Origin: Rhodospirillum centenum SW
GTDB taxonomy: Bacteria; Pseudomonadota; Alphaproteobacteria; Azospirillales; Azospirillaceae
NCBI RefSeq assembly: GCF_000016185.1
Contig: NC_011420.2
Location: 3,837,501-3,901,500, forward strand
Direction: 5' to 3'
DNA length: 64,000 nt
Positions 43,356 through 51,232 of this stretch are shown here, in pieces. A model generated the notes under the pieces. The model was not told where the DNA came from. It saw only the letters and a list, made by a program, of their open reading frames with translations, and searched no databases. Position 1 is the first letter of the stretch, and the number at the start of each line of letters is the position of its first letter. The position numbers were made by a program, and so were the translations under genes.

Positions 43356-44125
43356 TCCTGCTGGAGACCCGCGCCCTGGCCTTCGGCTATCCGGGCCGCA
43401 CCGTCGGCGCCGGGGTCGAGCTGTCGCTGGCGGCGGGGGAGGTGCTCTGCCTGCTGGGTCCCAACGGCAGCGGCAAGACCACCCTGTTCAAGACCCTGCT
43501 GGGCCTGCTGCCGGCCCGGTCCGGGCGGGTGCTGCTGCACGGCGACGACATCACCCGGCTGCCGCGCGCAGAGATCGCCCGCCGCGTGGCCCTGGTGCCG
43601 CAGACAGCGGCCACCTACTTCCCCTTTACGGTGACGGAGCTGGTCCTGATGGGCCGGGCACCGCATATCGGCCCGTTCCGCACGCCCGGCCCGGCCGATC
43701 ATGCTGCGGCGGCAGAGGCCATCGGCATGATGGGCATCGGCCATCTGGCCGGACGGCCCTGCACCCGTCTGTCGGGCGGCGAGCGGCAACTGGCGCTGAT
43801 CGCGCGGGCGCTGGCGCAGGGAGCGCCGCTGCTGGTGCTGGACGAGCCCACCTCCAGCCTGGATTTCGGCAACCAGGTCCGGGTGCTGGAACGCATCCGC
43901 GCCCTGAAGGCGGAGGGGCGCGCCATCATCCTGTCCACCCACGATCCGGCCCAGGCCCACGCCCTGGCCGACCGCGTGGCCCTGCTGGACGGCGGGCGGA
44001 TCGCGGCACTGGGGCCGCCGGAGACGGTCGCCACCGCGGCGGCGCTGGAGCGGCTCTACGGTGTCGGTGTCACGGTGGAACGGCTCGCCGGGTCCGGAGC
44101 CACCGCCGTGCTGCCGCGCTACTGA
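43352..44125 (+). CDS. FecE/BtuD-type ABC ATP-binding protein
   Basis: The 257-residue ATPase starts at the ATG overlapping the permease stop. Walker A is LLGPNGSGKTTLFKTLLGLL (~35), the Q-loop region VPQTAATYFPFTVTELVLMG, signature LSGGERQLALIARALAQ, Walker B LLVLDEPTSSLDFGNQ, and H-loop IILSTHDPAQAHALADRVAL. It powers the preceding permease and completes the TonB receptor, binding protein, permease, ATPase set. Weak hairpins follow (44142-44157, 44160-44177). Confidence 0.93.
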   Translation: MILLETRALAFGYPGRTVGAGVELSLAAGEVLCLLGPNGSGKTTLFKTLLGLLPARSGRVLLHGDDITRLPRAEIARRVALVPQTAATYFPFTVTELVLMGRAPHIGPFRTPGPADHAAAAEAIGMMGIGHLAGRPCTRLSGGERQLALIARALAQGAPLLVLDEPTSSLDFGNQVRVLERIRALKAEGRAIILSTHDPAQAHALADRVALLDGGRIAALGPPETVATAAALERLYGVGVTVERLAGSGATAVLPRY

Positions 44126-44274
44126 CAGCGCCGGCCGGACCGTCGGAGAGTCCCGACAGTGCGGGTTTTCTGCCGCATCATTGCCAAAAATCGCCACCAC
44201 GCCGTAAATCGCTCTTCCCCTTCCGATACGCATCCCCGATAAGAACGGTGACTGCATGGACGGAGGAAGATCGG

Positions 44275-45513
44275 ATGGAAACGGCGGAACGGACGGCGCT
44301 GGGCGTGACCGATCCCCTGCGGCTGTTCCTGGAGCATTCGGAGGGCTGCGACGCCATCCAGCGCCGCATCATCGAGGTGCAGTCGCACCCCGACAAATCC
44401 AAGCACCTGCGCCTGATCCCGACGCCGGAGGCGGCGCGGCTGCTGCGCATCTCCGAAAGCCACCTGCGCGGCCTGATCCGGCAGGACGGCTGGCCCGAGG
44501 GCACGGTGGTGGGCGCGGGCAACCGCCGCGCCTTCACCCTGGCCGAGGTGAACGAGATCCGCCGCCGCCTGTTCGCCGCCACGGGCGATGCGCGCTACCG
44601 GGTCGGGCGCGACCGGGCGCGCGGGGAGAAGCTGGTCACCGTCACCGTCGCCAACTTCAAGGGCGGGGCGGCGAAGACGACCCATTCCGTGCATCTGGCG
44701 CAGTACCTTGCGCTGCAAGGCTACCGGGTGCTGCTGATCGACCTGGACAGCCAGGCCAGCGCCACCTCCATGTTCGGGCTGGTCCCGGACGAGGATTTCG
44801 ACCGGCTGGACACGCTCTACCGCCTGTTCACCCTGGACGAGGGGAGCCGCACGGCGTCGTTGGCCGACCTCGCCCGCCCGACCTACTGGGACGGGCTGGA
44901 CATCGTGCCGGCGAATCTGGGCCTCTATTCCACCGAGTTCGAGGTGCCGGTGCGGCAGATGCGCCAGCGCGAGCTGCGCTTCTGGCGGGTGCTGGCAGAC
45001 GCCCTGCCGTCGATCGACGACCGCTACGACGTCGTCGTCTGCGACTGCCCGCCGTCGCTGTCCTACCTGTCCATCAACGCGGTCATGGCGGCGAACCTGC
45101 TGCTGGTGCCGATCCCGCCCTCCATGCTGGACTTCTCCTCCGCCGGGCGGTTCTTCCGCATGGTGCATGAAACGCTGGAGACGCTGGCCGCGGCCGAGGG
45201 CGGACGGGTCAAGCAGTTCGACGCGGTGCGCCTGCTGGTCACCAAATACCAGACCTCCGATGCCAACCAGACCCAGCTCGTGAAGTGGATGGGGGCGGTC
45301 TTCGCGGACACGCTGATGACCAACCGCATGGCCCTGACCACCGGCCTCGACAATGCCGGCAACATGAAGCAGAGCTACTACGAGCTGGAGGCGAGCGACG
45401 TGAACCGTCGCACCTATGAGCGCGGGCTGGACTATCTGAACAGCGTCAACGCCGAGATCGAGAGCGTCGTCCACGACATCTGGGGCCGCAGCGGCGGCGA
45501 GGGGGCACGATGA
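44275..45513 (+). CDS. parA: ParA-type partition ATPase with N-terminal HTH
   Basis: The 412-residue protein has an N-terminal MerR-like winged helix (LIPTPEAARLLRISESHLRG, then GAGNRRAFTLAEVNEI) and the deviant Walker A of ParA ATPases: VANFKGGAAKTTHSVHLAQY (~125-144). Next come LLIDLDSQASATSMFG and VVVCDCPPSLSYLSINAVMA. The extra HTH marks the type Ia/RepA group that also represses its own operon. ATG 44275 is chosen for its GGAGGA at ideal spacing. It drives segregation of a low-copy replicon together with ParB, whose start overlaps by 4 bp. Such genes usually mark a plasmid, chromid or second chromosome. Confidence 0.93.
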   Translation: METAERTALGVTDPLRLFLEHSEGCDAIQRRIIEVQSHPDKSKHLRLIPTPEAARLLRISESHLRGLIRQDGWPEGTVVGAGNRRAFTLAEVNEIRRRLFAATGDARYRVGRDRARGEKLVTVTVANFKGGAAKTTHSVHLAQYLALQGYRVLLIDLDSQASATSMFGLVPDEDFDRLDTLYRLFTLDEGSRTASLADLARPTYWDGLDIVPANLGLYSTEFEVPVRQMRQRELRFWRVLADALPSIDDRYDVVVCDCPPSLSYLSINAVMAANLLLVPIPPSMLDFSSAGRFFRMVHETLETLAAAEGGRVKQFDAVRLLVTKYQTSDANQTQLVKWMGAVFADTLMTNRMALTTGLDNAGNMKQSYYELEASDVNRRTYERGLDYLNSVNAEIESVVHDIWGRSGGEGAR

Positions 45514-46484
45514 GCCGCAAGGACAGGATGGCCGCCCTGGACGCCGCCGTCGGGGACGTCGCCGGACGCCGGCGCGAGAGCGGGAGCGCGCGCTCCTTCA
45601 TCCCCATCGTCGCCCAGATGGAAGAGGTGTTCGAGGGCAGTGCTGCCGAGCTGGAACGGCTGAAGGCGGCCGGTCAGGTGCTGCTGGACCTCGACCCCGG
45701 CACCCTGGTCGCCACCCGCTTCCGCGACCGGCACGGGGCCGCCTTCGCGGACACGGCCTTCGAGCAGCTCGTGCAGGACATCCTGGCCCGCGGCCAGCTC
45801 GTGCCCATCCTGGTACGCCGCACCAGCGCCGGGTTCGAGATCATCGCCGGCCACCGCCGCGTCGAAGCCTGCCGCCGGCTGGGCCGGCCGGTGCTGGCCC
45901 GCGAGCTGGCGGCCGATGACAGGGGCCTTGTCCTCGCCATGGTGCGCGAGAACGAGGTGCGGGCCGACATCTCCGCCTTCGAGCGTGCCCGGCAGATCGC
46001 CGCCGTGCTGGAGGCCGGGGTGATGGACCGGGCCGGGCTGATGGCGGCGCTGGGCTTCACCAAGGGGCACCTCTCCAACCTGCTGAAGCTGGCGGAGCTA
46101 CCGGACGCCGTCGTCGCCGGGCTGGGCGATCCTCGCCCCCTGCGTATCGCCGACGGCGCCCGGCTGGCCCGGCTGCTGGCGGATCCGGCGGTGCGGGAGC
46201 GCGTGCTGGCGAAGGCGGCGGAACTGGCAGCCGGCTCCCTGCCCTTCGCCAGGCGGCTGGCCGAGCTGGTCACCGTGGCGGAGGGACGGGCCGAGCCGAC
46301 CCCCGCCCCGCGGGGCGAGCGGGTGGTCCGCAGCCGCACGGGTCAGGTGCTGGCACGCCTGACGGAGCAGGACGGGCGCCCCCTGTTGCGGCTGGCTGCC
46401 GGCCTGCCACCCGATGCGGTGGACGCCATCTTCGCCGCCATCCCCGACGCCCTGCGCCGCAGCGGCCTGGACGTGGCAGACTGA
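45510..46484 (+). CDS. parB: ParB/RepB-type centromere-binding protein
   Basis: The 324-residue protein has the ParB N-terminal CTPase-type core with IIAGHRRVEACRRLGRPVLA (~110-129) and MVRENEVRADISAFERARQI (~145-164). A helix-turn-helix follows (LMAALGFTKGHLSNLLKLAE, ~178-197). The N-terminal segment SARSFIPIVAQMEEVFEGSA resembles RepB of repABC-type replicons. It should bind a centromere (parS) and stimulate ParA. No consensus parS was found; a palindrome and tandem 15-bp repeats lie just downstream. No repC-like initiator follows. Confidence 0.9.
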   Translation: MSRKDRMAALDAAVGDVAGRRRESGSARSFIPIVAQMEEVFEGSAAELERLKAAGQVLLDLDPGTLVATRFRDRHGAAFADTAFEQLVQDILARGQLVPILVRRTSAGFEIIAGHRRVEACRRLGRPVLARELAADDRGLVLAMVRENEVRADISAFERARQIAAVLEAGVMDRAGLMAALGFTKGHLSNLLKLAELPDAVVAGLGDPRPLRIADGARLARLLADPAVRERVLAKAAELAAGSLPFARRLAELVTVAEGRAEPTPAPRGERVVRSRTGQVLARLTEQDGRPLLRLAAGLPPDAVDAIFAAIPDALRRSGLDVAD

Positions 46485-46511
46485 CGGCCAGGACCGACCG
46501 GGCGGCGCCGC

Positions 46512-47219
46512 TCAGTGCCCCGACGCGGCAGCGTCGGGGTGCGCAACGTCGGGGCGGGCAACGTCGGGGCGGGCAGAGGCGAGCGGGCCCGGGAGCCCAT
46601 GGTTGACGGTACCCAGGACCTTCGTCACCAGCGCCATGAAGGGCTGCATCATCGGTCCCACGACGACGACGAAGGCCAGAGTTCCGACGCCCACCGGACC
46701 GCCGAGCGCCCAGCCGGAGGCGACGAAGAACACCTCCAGCGCCAGCTTCGCCTGCCAGAACTGCCAGCGCCAGCGCTCCACCATGGTGATGGCGACCAGA
46801 TCCATGATCCGGATGCCGATGCCGGCAACGATGATCAGGGCCGAGCCGAAGGACGCCAGCAGCAGCCCCGTCGCCAGCATCGGGACGGCGGCCAGAACCG
46901 CCTGGGTCACCTGCTCAAGCTCCAGCCAGATCCAGAGATCGATCAGCGACCCGACCAGGAACATCGTCACGAAAGGTGACAGCGGCGGGCGACGGCGGTT
47001 CCAGAGACTCCAGAGGAGCAGGAAACCGATGGCGACCGCTCCCGACGCGATGCCGACCGTGACGCCGGTATGGCCGACGATGCCGAGAACCAGGACATCC
47101 AGCGGATCGACGCCGAGCCGGCTGTCGATGAACAGCTTGGCCCCCAGCGAGAACAGAAGGCAGCCGGAAAGGTAGAGGGCGAGGCGGCGGGGAAGGGGGG
47201 CGGAAACGGGACGGGTCAT
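46512..47219 (-). CDS. YczE/YitT-like integral membrane protein
   Basis: The 235-residue protein has five to six hydrophobic segments. The opening RLALYLSGCLLFSLGAKLFI and LGVDPLDVLVLGIVGHTGVT resemble YczE/YyaS-type membrane proteins of unknown role. GTLAFVVVVGPMMQPFMALV forms the last helix. The C-terminal tail is a short repeat (ARPDVARPDVAHPDAA) encoded by the tandem 15-bp DNA repeats listed separately. ATG 47219 follows AGGAG. It is convergent with parB, 27 bp apart. Family call is moderate, function unknown. Confidence 0.75.
   Translation of the reverse strand: MTRPVSAPLPRRLALYLSGCLLFSLGAKLFIDSRLGVDPLDVLVLGIVGHTGVTVGIASGAVAIGFLLLWSLWNRRRPPLSPFVTMFLVGSLIDLWIWLELEQVTQAVLAAVPMLATGLLLASFGSALIIVAGIGIRIMDLVAITMVERWRWQFWQAKLALEVFFVASGWALGGPVGVGTLAFVVVVGPMMQPFMALVTKVLGTVNHGLPGPLASARPDVARPDVAHPDAAASGH
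46518..46572. repeat. Palindrome plus three tandem 15-bp repeats next to parB
   Basis: CCCCGACGC and GCGTCGGGG form a perfect 9-bp stem around GGCA (46518-46539). From 46528 three 15-base units run in tandem: GCAGCGTCGGGGTGC, GCAACGTCGGGGCGG and GCAACGTCGGGGCGG. They lie 33-88 bases after the parB stop, inside the end of the convergent membrane-protein gene. They could be a parS-like site, a terminator, or simply a coding repeat. Confidence 0.6.
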
Positions 47220-47522
47220 GGGATCTCCTGCGGTGTGATCTGACCGCCATCAATCCCCGCATCACATGAGGGAGCCATCAGCCGCTTTTCCGGTTCTTTC
47301 CGTCCTCGGCCTAGACCGGTCGGGTCCCCACCCCTCCGCCGGACAATCCCTCGGCCAGTCCGGGTCGGCGACAAGCAGCAGCGGCCCCCCTTTCGACGTG
47401 CGGAGGGAACTGCACCGCCACCAAGTGCGCTGAAGCCGCCCTGGGAATGGGCCGCCGCGCATGGTTTTTTCCAGAAAACCGCCGGCTTGCGATCCCGGCA
47501 CCGGCCGCCTCAACCATCTCCG
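47220..47522. other. Intergenic region without supported gene, includes an AT-rich near-palindrome
   Basis: Between the two minus-strand membrane-protein genes. The only notable element is GGTTTTTTCCAGAAAACC at 47463-47480, 43 bases after the EmrE-like stop on its strand. It may be part of that gene's terminator. Confidence 0.4.
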
Positions 47523-47867
47523 TCAGTGCGTCACGCTCTTCGAGAAGATCTGGATCACCACCACCCCGGCGACGATCAGGCCGATGCCCAGGATCGCGGC
47601 GGCATCGAGCATCTGCCTGAAGATGACGGCCCCGATCACCGCCGTCAGCACGATCCCGACCCCGGCCCAGACGGCATAGGCGATGCCCAGCGGCACTGCC
47701 TTCAGCGCCTGGGCCAGGAAGTAGAAGGAGCCGGCATAGAAGAGGACCATGAGCAGGATCGGTCCCGGCCGGGTGAACTGCTCCGATTTCTGGAGGAAGG
47801 TGGTGCCGGCGACCTCACACACGATGGCGAGGGCCAGCGCGCCATAGGCCATGAGAACGGGGGACAT
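47523..47867 (-). CDS. emrE: Small multidrug resistance efflux protein (EmrE-like)
   Basis: The 114-residue protein has four hydrophobic helices. The first carries the essential membrane Glu: YGALALAIVCEVAGTTFLQK. Then FYFLAQALKAVPLGIAYAVW and AGVGIVLTAVIGAVIF, matching the EmrE/Qac branch rather than the guanidinium exporter branch. Proton-coupled dimers export cationic drugs or quaternary ammonium compounds. ATG 47867 follows AAGGG. Upstream lie two palindromes, CTGGCGC-A-GCGCCAG (47902-47916) and GGTTTTTCCGGAAAAACC (47965-47982). Confidence 0.93.
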   Translation of the reverse strand: MSPVLMAYGALALAIVCEVAGTTFLQKSEQFTRPGPILLMVLFYAGSFYFLAQALKAVPLGIAYAVWAGVGIVLTAVIGAVIFRQMLDAAAILGIGLIVAGVVVIQIFSKSVTH

Positions 47868-47901
47868 GAAAACCCTTATGTTCTGAACAGCGCGCCTTAT
47901 C

Positions 47902-47982
47902 CTGGCGCAGCGCCAGCCTTCGGCGCAAGGCGGCGGATGGCGGCAGGGGCCGGCCCGCGGGGACGGTTTTTCCGGAAAAACC
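47902..47982 (-). promoter_or_regulatory. Two palindromes upstream of the EmrE-like gene
   Basis: CTGGCGC and GCGCCAG meet across one base at 47902-47916, 35 bases before the start codon. GGTTTTTCCGGAAAAACC at 47965-47982 is a perfect 18-base palindrome. Both are operator-like. No guanidine riboswitch pattern was seen in this leader. Confidence 0.4.
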
Positions 47983-48157
47983 AGACAGCCCCGCTCCTCA
48001 CGCGCGAACCGGGAGGGGTGCCGCCGGGAACCAAACCGGTCGATCTGTTCACAATGGGGGCGGTTGCCGCCGGGGCGAGCCCGGCCTGTCACTGCGCTCC
48101 GTCGACACTCAGCCCCGACACCACGCCCTGGGGCGCGCCCCTTGCGTCCATACGCCT

Positions 48158-49216
48158 TCAGACCGGCCAGTAGAGATCGAACGCGCTGCCGCCCAGCGCC
48201 GACGGGCGGCAGGTCACATCGCCGCCATGGGTGCGGGCGATGGCCCGGACCACCGCCAACCCCACCCCGCTGCCGTGGCCGTGGGTTTCGCCCCGCTGAA
48301 ACGCCTCGAAGATCCGGGTTGCCAGGGCTTCAGGCACGCCGGGACCGCAATCCTCCACCAGCAGGTGGCAGCTTCCCTGACTGACCTGAACCTGAATGTG
48401 CAACGGCCCGGGAACAGCGTGACACAGGGCATTTTCCAGCAGCGCCAGCAATGCCTGACGCATCCGGACCGGATCGCACAGCACCGGCTGCGCGTCCACA
48501 TGGCAGGAGACGATGAAGCCCGCTTCGCGCAGGCTGGGCTCGATGGCCCGCACCACCGCCGCCACCTCCGTCTCCAGGTCGGTCAGTTCGAGCCGCAGGT
48601 CCAGCCGCCCGTTTTCGACCAGCCCGAGCAGCCGAAGATCCTCGATCAACCGGCCGAGCCCCTCGACCTGGGTCAACAATGAGCGGAACAGGGCCGGGGC
48701 CGGTTCGAACACGCCGTCGTTCAGCCCTTGCAGGCGACCGCGCAGCACCGTCACCGGGGTGCGCAGTTCGTGGGCGATGGCCGCGTTCCAGAACCGGCGT
48801 TCGCGCTCCATGCGTTCCAGGCGTTCAGCCATGGCATTGAAGTCACGCACCAGTTGGGCTGCCTCGCCGTGCGGATGACCATCGCTGCCGGCGCGGACCG
48901 ACAGGTTGCCCTGCGCCACCTGGCGCAGGCTTTCCGCCACCGCGTTGAGCGGCGTGACGATCGGCCTCGACAGTTTCAGTGCGAACAGAATGGCGGCCCC
49001 CAGCGCCACGGCAACGGTCAGGGCCATCCAGCCCCATTCCAGCGGCGTCGGAAGCCAATCGCTGGTGCTGTCGGGGCCTGGGAAGCTGTTCGGGGACAAC
49101 AGGAACCACGCGGCGTAGAAGGCATAGGATCCCAGGAGCGTCAGCAAGGTGGTGCCCAGGGCCAGGGCAACCATGGACCGGATGATCCGGCGGCTCAGAC
49201 TCCCGGCTTCCCTCAA
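48158..49216 (-). CDS. baeS: Sensor histidine kinase, BaeS-like
   Basis: A membrane kinase of 352 residues if it begins at TTG 49216, which has GAGGA at good spacing and lies 11 bases past the regulator's stop; ATG 49174 is the alternative. Two helices (MVALALGTTLLTLLGSYAFY and WGWMALTVAVALGAAILFAL) bracket a short periplasmic loop. A HAMP domain follows (PIVTPLNAVAESLRQVAQGN), then the H-box WNAAIAHELRTPVTVLRGRL, N-box LLALLENALCHAVPG, and G-boxes VEDCGPGVPEA and GHGSGVGLAVV. It acts with the regulator encoded directly upstream and probably senses envelope stress or pump substrates. Confidence 0.88.
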   Translation of the reverse strand: MREAGSLSRRIIRSMVALALGTTLLTLLGSYAFYAAWFLLSPNSFPGPDSTSDWLPTPLEWGWMALTVAVALGAAILFALKLSRPIVTPLNAVAESLRQVAQGNLSVRAGSDGHPHGEAAQLVRDFNAMAERLERMERERRFWNAAIAHELRTPVTVLRGRLQGLNDGVFEPAPALFRSLLTQVEGLGRLIEDLRLLGLVENGRLDLRLELTDLETEVAAVVRAIEPSLREAGFIVSCHVDAQPVLCDPVRMRQALLALLENALCHAVPGPLHIQVQVSQGSCHLLVEDCGPGVPEALATRIFEAFQRGETHGHGSGVGLAVVRAIARTHGGDVTCRPSALGGSAFDLYWPV

Positions 49217-49226
49217 GGCACGGTCC

Positions 49227-49946
49227 TCAAGACACGCTTCCCAGCCGGTAGCCGACCCCGCGCACGCTGGCCGGAATGCCCCCGAGCCCGACGGCTTCCA
49301 GTTTCTTGCGCAGCTTGCTGACGTGGCTGTCCACCGTGCGTTCCAGGGCCTCGCCCTCGGGCAGGCAGGCGACCAGCAATTCCTCACGCCCGAAGACCCG
49401 GTGCGGCGCCCGCATCAGATGGACCAGAAGCCTGAACTCGGTCAGAGTCAGCGGGAGGGGCAGGAAACGGCCGTCATTCTGCACGGCGATCTCGTGGCTT
49501 TCCAGGTCGGCCTGCAACCGCCCGAGCCGGATGAAGCGCCGGGTCGGCTGGTCGCCGCCGGGGCGGGCACGGCGCAGCACCGCCTGGATACGGGCGACCA
49601 CTTCCGCCGGGTTGAACGGCTTGACCACGTAATCGTCGGCACCGATCCGCAATCCCATCAGCTTGTCGATGTCCTGATCCAGGGCGGTCAGCATGATGAC
49701 CGGCGTGTTGCCGCGGCGGCGCACTTCCGACAGCACCTGCCAGCCGTCCACACAGGGCATCTGCACATCCAGCACGATCAGGTCCGGCTTGAGCGACAGG
49801 TGCAGGTCCAAGGTACGGCGGCCATCGGCTGCGTGCACGCCGCGCAGGCCACTCCGCTGCAGATAGGCGGACAGGATGTCGGCGATCTCCGGTTCATCCT
49901 CCGCGATCAACACCAGGGACTGTGGCTCGGCGATCGAGTGGGGCAT
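49227..49946 (-). CDS. baeR: OmpR-family response regulator, BaeR-like
   Basis: The 239-residue regulator has a receiver domain with acidic pocket LIAEDEPEIADIL, the phosphoacceptor D60 in PDLIVLDVQMPCVDGWQVLS, and the conserved Lys in YVVKPFNPAEVV. A winged-helix output domain follows (LTLTEFRLLVHLMRAPHRVF, RTVDSHVSKLRKKLEAVGLG, VRGVGYRL). BaeR-type regulators switch on RND pumps. Here the gene is divergent from an RND operon across 117 bp, so it very probably controls it. The kinase gene follows with almost no gap. Confidence 0.9.
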   Translation of the reverse strand: MPHSIAEPQSLVLIAEDEPEIADILSAYLQRSGLRGVHAADGRRTLDLHLSLKPDLIVLDVQMPCVDGWQVLSEVRRRGNTPVIMLTALDQDIDKLMGLRIGADDYVVKPFNPAEVVARIQAVLRRARPGGDQPTRRFIRLGRLQADLESHEIAVQNDGRFLPLPLTLTEFRLLVHLMRAPHRVFGREELLVACLPEGEALERTVDSHVSKLRKKLEAVGLGGIPASVRGVGYRLGSVS

Positions 49947-50063
49947 GCCAGGTCCGCGCGGTTGGATTCCACCTCCACTCTATCTCCACAAAGGCTCGAC
50001 GGAAACGCCATCCTGCCGGCCTAGGGTGCGCGCTCTTTTGCGTTCTCCACCCCAGAAGGGCCG

Positions 50064-51212
50064 ATGATGGGTACCGAACGTCTGTTCCGCGGCAGCGTGC
50101 TGCTTGCCACGGTGGTGCTCGCGCTCGCCGGCTGCGACGCCGAGGCTCCCGAACCGCCACCGCCGCCCGCGCCGGTGGCGGTGATGACGCTGGTTCCGGC
50201 CCGGGTGGACCTGACCAAAGACCTGCCGGGGCGTGTCGCCGCCCTGCGCGTGGCGGAAATCCGTCCCCAGGTCAGCGGCATCGTCCAGCAGCGCCTGTTC
50301 GAAGAAGGCACGGAAATCCGGGCGGGCGCCCCGCTGTTCCAGATCAATCCCGCTCCGTTCAAGGCCGACGCCGCGATGGCGGCCGCCGCATTGCAACGCG
50401 CCGAAGCGGCCCTGGCCCAGGCGCAGGTGCAGACCCGACGCCTGCAGCCGCTGGCGCAGGCCGAGGCGATCAGCCGCCAGACCTATGACGACGCCGTATC
50501 ACAGCGCGATCAGGCGGCGGCGGACGTCGCCCAGGCCCGCGCGACCCTGGCGCGCCGTCAGTTGGATCTGAAATTCGCCACGGTGGATGCGCCGATCTCG
50601 GGCCGCATCGACCAGGCCCTGGTCACCGAAGGTGCGCTGGTGTCACCCACCGACGCCAGCCCGATGGCCCGCATCCAGCAGGTCGATCAGGTCTATGTGG
50701 ACGTGCGCCAGCCGGCCGCCTCGCTCGATGCGGTGCGCGATGCCCTGGCCTCGCGGCAGGCCGACCGCAATGCGGGTCTGCCGGTCACGGTGTTGCGCAG
50801 CGGCGGCGCTCCCTACGGGGCCAGCGGCCGGATTCTGTTTTCCGGCATCAGCGTCGATGCGGGAACGGGTGACGTGCTGTTGCGCGTGCTGGTGGACAAC
50901 GCCCGGCGCGACCTGCTGCCCGGCATGTTCGTGCGCGCCCGGGTGCCGCGCGCCAGTTACGACGATGCCCTGATGGTGCCGCAGCAGGCGGTCGTCCGTA
51001 TCGGCGGCAAGCCGCTGGTCTGGGTGATCGGCGAGGGTGACGCGGTGCACGCCCAGCCGGTGGACCTGGGAGAACTGATCGAGCGCCGCTATCGCATCCG
51101 CGCGGGTCTCAAGGCCGGACAGCGGATCGTGGTCGAAGGATCGGAGCGGCTGAGTGAAGGCGCCGTGGTCACGCCGCACGACTGGCAGCCGGCCGACATG
51201 GCCGCGCGCTGA
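50064..51212 (+). CDS. acrA: RND efflux periplasmic adaptor (AcrA/MexA-like lipoprotein)
   Basis: The 382-residue adaptor has a lipoprotein signal with lipobox LAGC (C24). Next come LPGRVAALRVAEIRPQVSGI and the lipoyl half motif VQQRLFEEGTEIRAGAPLFQ. A coiled-coil hairpin (~95-155), FATVDAPISGRIDQALVTEG, and a C-terminal part with LPGMFVRARVPRASYDDALM follow. It bridges the inner-membrane pump and the outer-membrane channel, whose genes follow in order. Expression is probably under BaeSR-like control from the divergent region. Which drugs it handles is not shown. Confidence 0.93.
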   Translation: MMGTERLFRGSVLLATVVLALAGCDAEAPEPPPPPAPVAVMTLVPARVDLTKDLPGRVAALRVAEIRPQVSGIVQQRLFEEGTEIRAGAPLFQINPAPFKADAAMAAAALQRAEAALAQAQVQTRRLQPLAQAEAISRQTYDDAVSQRDQAAADVAQARATLARRQLDLKFATVDAPISGRIDQALVTEGALVSPTDASPMARIQQVDQVYVDVRQPAASLDAVRDALASRQADRNAGLPVTVLRSGGAPYGASGRILFSGISVDAGTGDVLLRVLVDNARRDLLPGMFVRARVPRASYDDALMVPQQAVVRIGGKPLVWVIGEGDAVHAQPVDLGELIERRYRIRAGLKAGQRIVVEGSERLSEGAVVTPHDWQPADMAAR

Positions 51213-51232
51213 GACGCCAGGAGCACCGCCCC

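Noticed and set aside
46485-46600. Canonical parS site (TGTTTCACGTGAAACA-like) next to parB
   Set aside because: No match to the consensus; only the CGTCGGGG repeats are seen, reported as a separate possibility.
47868-48157. Guanidine (ykkC-type) riboswitch upstream of the EmrE-like gene
   Set aside because: No conserved ykkC or mini-ykkC motif is visible and the protein resembles the EmrE rather than the guanidinium branch.
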